Shown here in pieces: positions 31,325-33,013 of a stretch of DNA of 33,013 nucleotides (positions are counted from its first letter, which is position 1; each line of letters starts with the position of its first letter). The notes under the pieces were generated by a model. The model was not told the origin of the DNA and ran no database searches. It was given only the letters and a program-made list of their open reading frames with translations. The translations under genes and the position numbers were made by a program. The DNA comes from Parasitella parasitica (lineage: Eukaryota > Mucoromycota > Mucoromycetes > Mucorales > Mucoraceae), in contig MU619426.1 of the NCBI GenBank assembly GCA_025201805.1, positions 2,620 to 35,632 on the forward strand, given 5' to 3'.

Positions 31325-32170
31325 TGAAGATGATTTGGTACTTTTATTGCGTGCTAGGAGTATGCGTGAATCTACCAAAAGACAAAGAATAAAATATGGG
31401 CGTTTGATTTTGGAGAGACTGAGCGATCGAAAGTGCAAGGCAATGTTTTGCTTCACTCTTGGAGAAGTCCAGCGCATCTGCAAAACTTTAAAGCAGGATT
31501 TTATCGCCAGATTTAATGGTGTAAGCAGAAAATCATTTTGCAATGACTACGCTTTTGTTCACTCACGCCTTCCCTCGAAGACTTGTAGACATCAACGAAT
31601 ACTTTGGTGCATCCAAATGCAACGCATCGAGAATACCAAATGGGATATCTGAAATAATTTTTGAAAAAAATCAAGTTCGGTCTTAAATTTGATGAAAGGC
31701 AGTTCTTTAAAGAAAACTGTGAAGGATTTGCAAAAGCAATTTTTGAAAGAAGAGTATACTATTCGGATTCATTGACGGTAAAATGTAGCAGATATACTGA
31801 CTCACTAGTAATGACGTGCAGGAACAAAATGTAAAACGGCTGGAAGCACATCGATTGCAACAAGTTTCAGGCGATTTCTACACCTGATGATATTACTGCT
31901 AGCTTGTGTGGACCATACTTTGGATGACGCAACGATTGAGGAATGTTGAACGAAAGCTAAATAAGTGAAAGACTATCAGCCCAGTTCAACAGCATTGCCC
32001 CTAACAAAAGTATGTTATTTATGTTGACGAAGGATACTCTGGGAGTAGTCAAATAGTTGTCCCGTACAGCTTGCCATTTCCTAACGAACTTGAACAAGAA
32101 ACAAATAAGTCTTTACCCAAATCACGTGTAGCAATTGAAATAAAATTTGGGAAAGCTGATCTGCCATAAT
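31325..32170 (+). pseudogene. PIF/Harbinger transposase pseudogene (DDE_Tnp_4 type)
   Basis: Three frames joined in order read as one Harbinger-type transposase. First LSDRKCKAMFCFTLGEVQRI (31335 frame). Then, shifted, THAFPRRLVDINEYFGASKC and SRIPNGISEIIFEK, the helix-turn-helix-like block (FPRRL..I..YFG.S...SRI..G). Then NGWKHIDCNKFQAISTPDDI and TASLCGPYFG, a stop, and RNDWGMLNES, the DDE core around the second acidic residue (N-G-x-K-x-x-x-x-K-F-Q...T-P-D-G-x...G-P...G-R-x-D). Last, YVDEGYSGSSQIVVPYSLPF then KSRVAIEIKFGK, matching the Y-x-D-x-x-Y ... S-x-x-R-x-x-V-E-x-x-F-G end. At least three breaks and an in-frame stop before NGWKHI. Terminal inverted repeats and the partner Myb-like ORF were not found. 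Dead copy. Confidence 0.78.
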
Positions 32171-32750
32171 GTAGGATAGGAGATCATCATAGTGTACTTC
32201 AATTAAAGATTGGAGATTGTCCAATGATGTGTTGTCATACTTGTCGAAACAGGGGAATAAAGTCTTTGTTTCAAATCAGGAAGGTTATCTGTAACACGGA
32301 TCTGTATAATTGACAAACAATAAGGTACTGTCAGATCAAAGATCAATAGCCTTGCAGTATAATAATACATCGTACCCTGTTAAGGATATGATGTTGCTTG
32401 CAAATTATTCTTATCGATTAGTATCGACTAGTCTTTTAAATACGTCACCAAAAATTTATGTAGTTGTAAAAAGTATATGTTGTCTCCATATAAAGGCTAC
32501 ATATGTCATATCTAAATTAGTCATAATGCACGGATCATGATATTAATTATTGGTAATTCCTTTACAAATAAGGAATAAGCTATAAGTTGTAATTGGACCT
32601 CTTGCAAGGTTTCACGCTTATTCAAAGAATACATCTAGATCAGATCGCGGGCGGGAAGACATCCTATACCCAATCTTCTCTTTAATGTAAAATAGAAAGA
32701 TAGGTCTGTCTTGAAAATGCTGTGATTTAATAAGGTTTGGCACTTCTTGT
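32171..32750. other. Short gene-free stretch before the end repeat
   Basis: About 580 AT-rich bp. The frame at 32310-32540 (+) has no family motif. No RNA gene or element end was recognised. Confidence 0.45.
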
Positions 32751-32814
32751 CAAACATCAGATGTTATGTGGATAAACATTGATTAGGATATATTTTAGTA
32801 TAAATAGAGATCAT
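32751..32814. repeat. Dispersed TATA-containing repeat, copy 2
   Basis: Matches bases 1-64 at 62 of 64 positions in the same orientation, including the TATAAATAG box; similarity stops sharply at 32814. The copy is preceded by TG (32748-32749), so the unit could begin TGTCAAAC as LTRs do, but no matching ...CA end or target-site duplication was found. Confidence 0.75.
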
Positions 32815-33013
32815 TGTTGTTGTTTAGAATAACAAAATATAGCCAGAAAAATACAATTAGAACTGAATATATTTATTATGCTATTCCAAGATTGAATGAA
32901 TCCTTAAACTAGTGTATGTTGCAGCGAAACGCAGTAAAAAAAGTGTAAAAAAGCAAGATACGATTAAAATCCTTCTTTATTTTGAAAGTAGATTGAATGT
33001 GCAATAAGCTGTT

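Noticed and set aside
1..33013. tRNA, rRNA genes, CRISPR arrays, bacterial-type operons
   Set aside because: No T-loop/box B signatures, rRNA-like blocks or regularly spaced repeats were seen by eye, and the DNA is eukaryotic; a covariance-model scan was not possible.

Overview
The window is nuclear DNA of an early-diverging filamentous fungus, most likely Mucoromycota (Mucorales). The evidence is short (54-100 nt) spliceosomal introns inside recognisable fungal housekeeping genes, AT-rich spacers with long A/T homopolymers, and relics of repeat families typical of Mucorales (Helitron helicases with CxxC..H.R..C knuckles, PIF/Harbinger, Tc1/mariner, Fanzor). The placement is inference from gene style; no species marker is present.

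Layout. (1) 1-2,550 is a graveyard of mobile elements: a TATA-containing dispersed repeat, a broken Helitron Rep-helicase, a broken Tc1/mariner transposase, and on the same strand just after it a fragment of a Fanzor (eukaryotic TnpB-like) nuclease. (2) 2,550-4,047 has no recognisable gene. (3) 4,048-19,534 is a compact gene island: a Thr-rich protein of unknown function (-), TIM10 (-), an HPC2/ubinuclein histone-chaperone subunit (-, eight exons), a She9/Mdm33 mitochondrial inner-membrane protein (+), an INCENP/Sli15-like protein (-), an Fzo1/mitofusin GTPase (-) and a PX-PH phospholipase D (+). (4) 19,535-23,850 is a second mobile-element zone. It holds a long Fanzor pseudogene on the minus strand that still shows its RuvC-I, Cys-ribbon and RuvC-III landmarks, an unidentified coding relic ending in a 43-A tract, and a decayed copy of a repetitive protein family of unknown function. 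(5) 23,851-30,395 carries MPP10 (+), a 226-aa protein of unknown function (-) and an F-box protein (-), with a 1.6-kb gene-free stretch between the last two. (6) 30,396-33,013 is AT-rich, with a frameshifted PIF/Harbinger transposase relic and a second copy of the repeat that opens the window.

How the genes fit together. Three genes in the island act in mitochondria (TIM10 import chaperone, She9 inner-membrane shape, Fzo1 outer-membrane fusion). The mitofusin shares a 454-bp divergent promoter region with phospholipase D, whose product phosphatidic acid is a fusogenic lipid. HPC2/ubinuclein and INCENP serve chromatin assembly and chromosome segregation, MPP10 serves small-subunit rRNA processing. 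These are ordinary eukaryotic functions, and linkage is not proof of co-regulation.

Exon junctions were derived by hand from reading phase and splice consensus. Two introns appear to use GC-AG boundaries, and one junction in the HPC2 gene stays ambiguous. The most interesting content is the pair of Fanzor relics, which share collinear motifs although they lie 18 kb apart on opposite strands.
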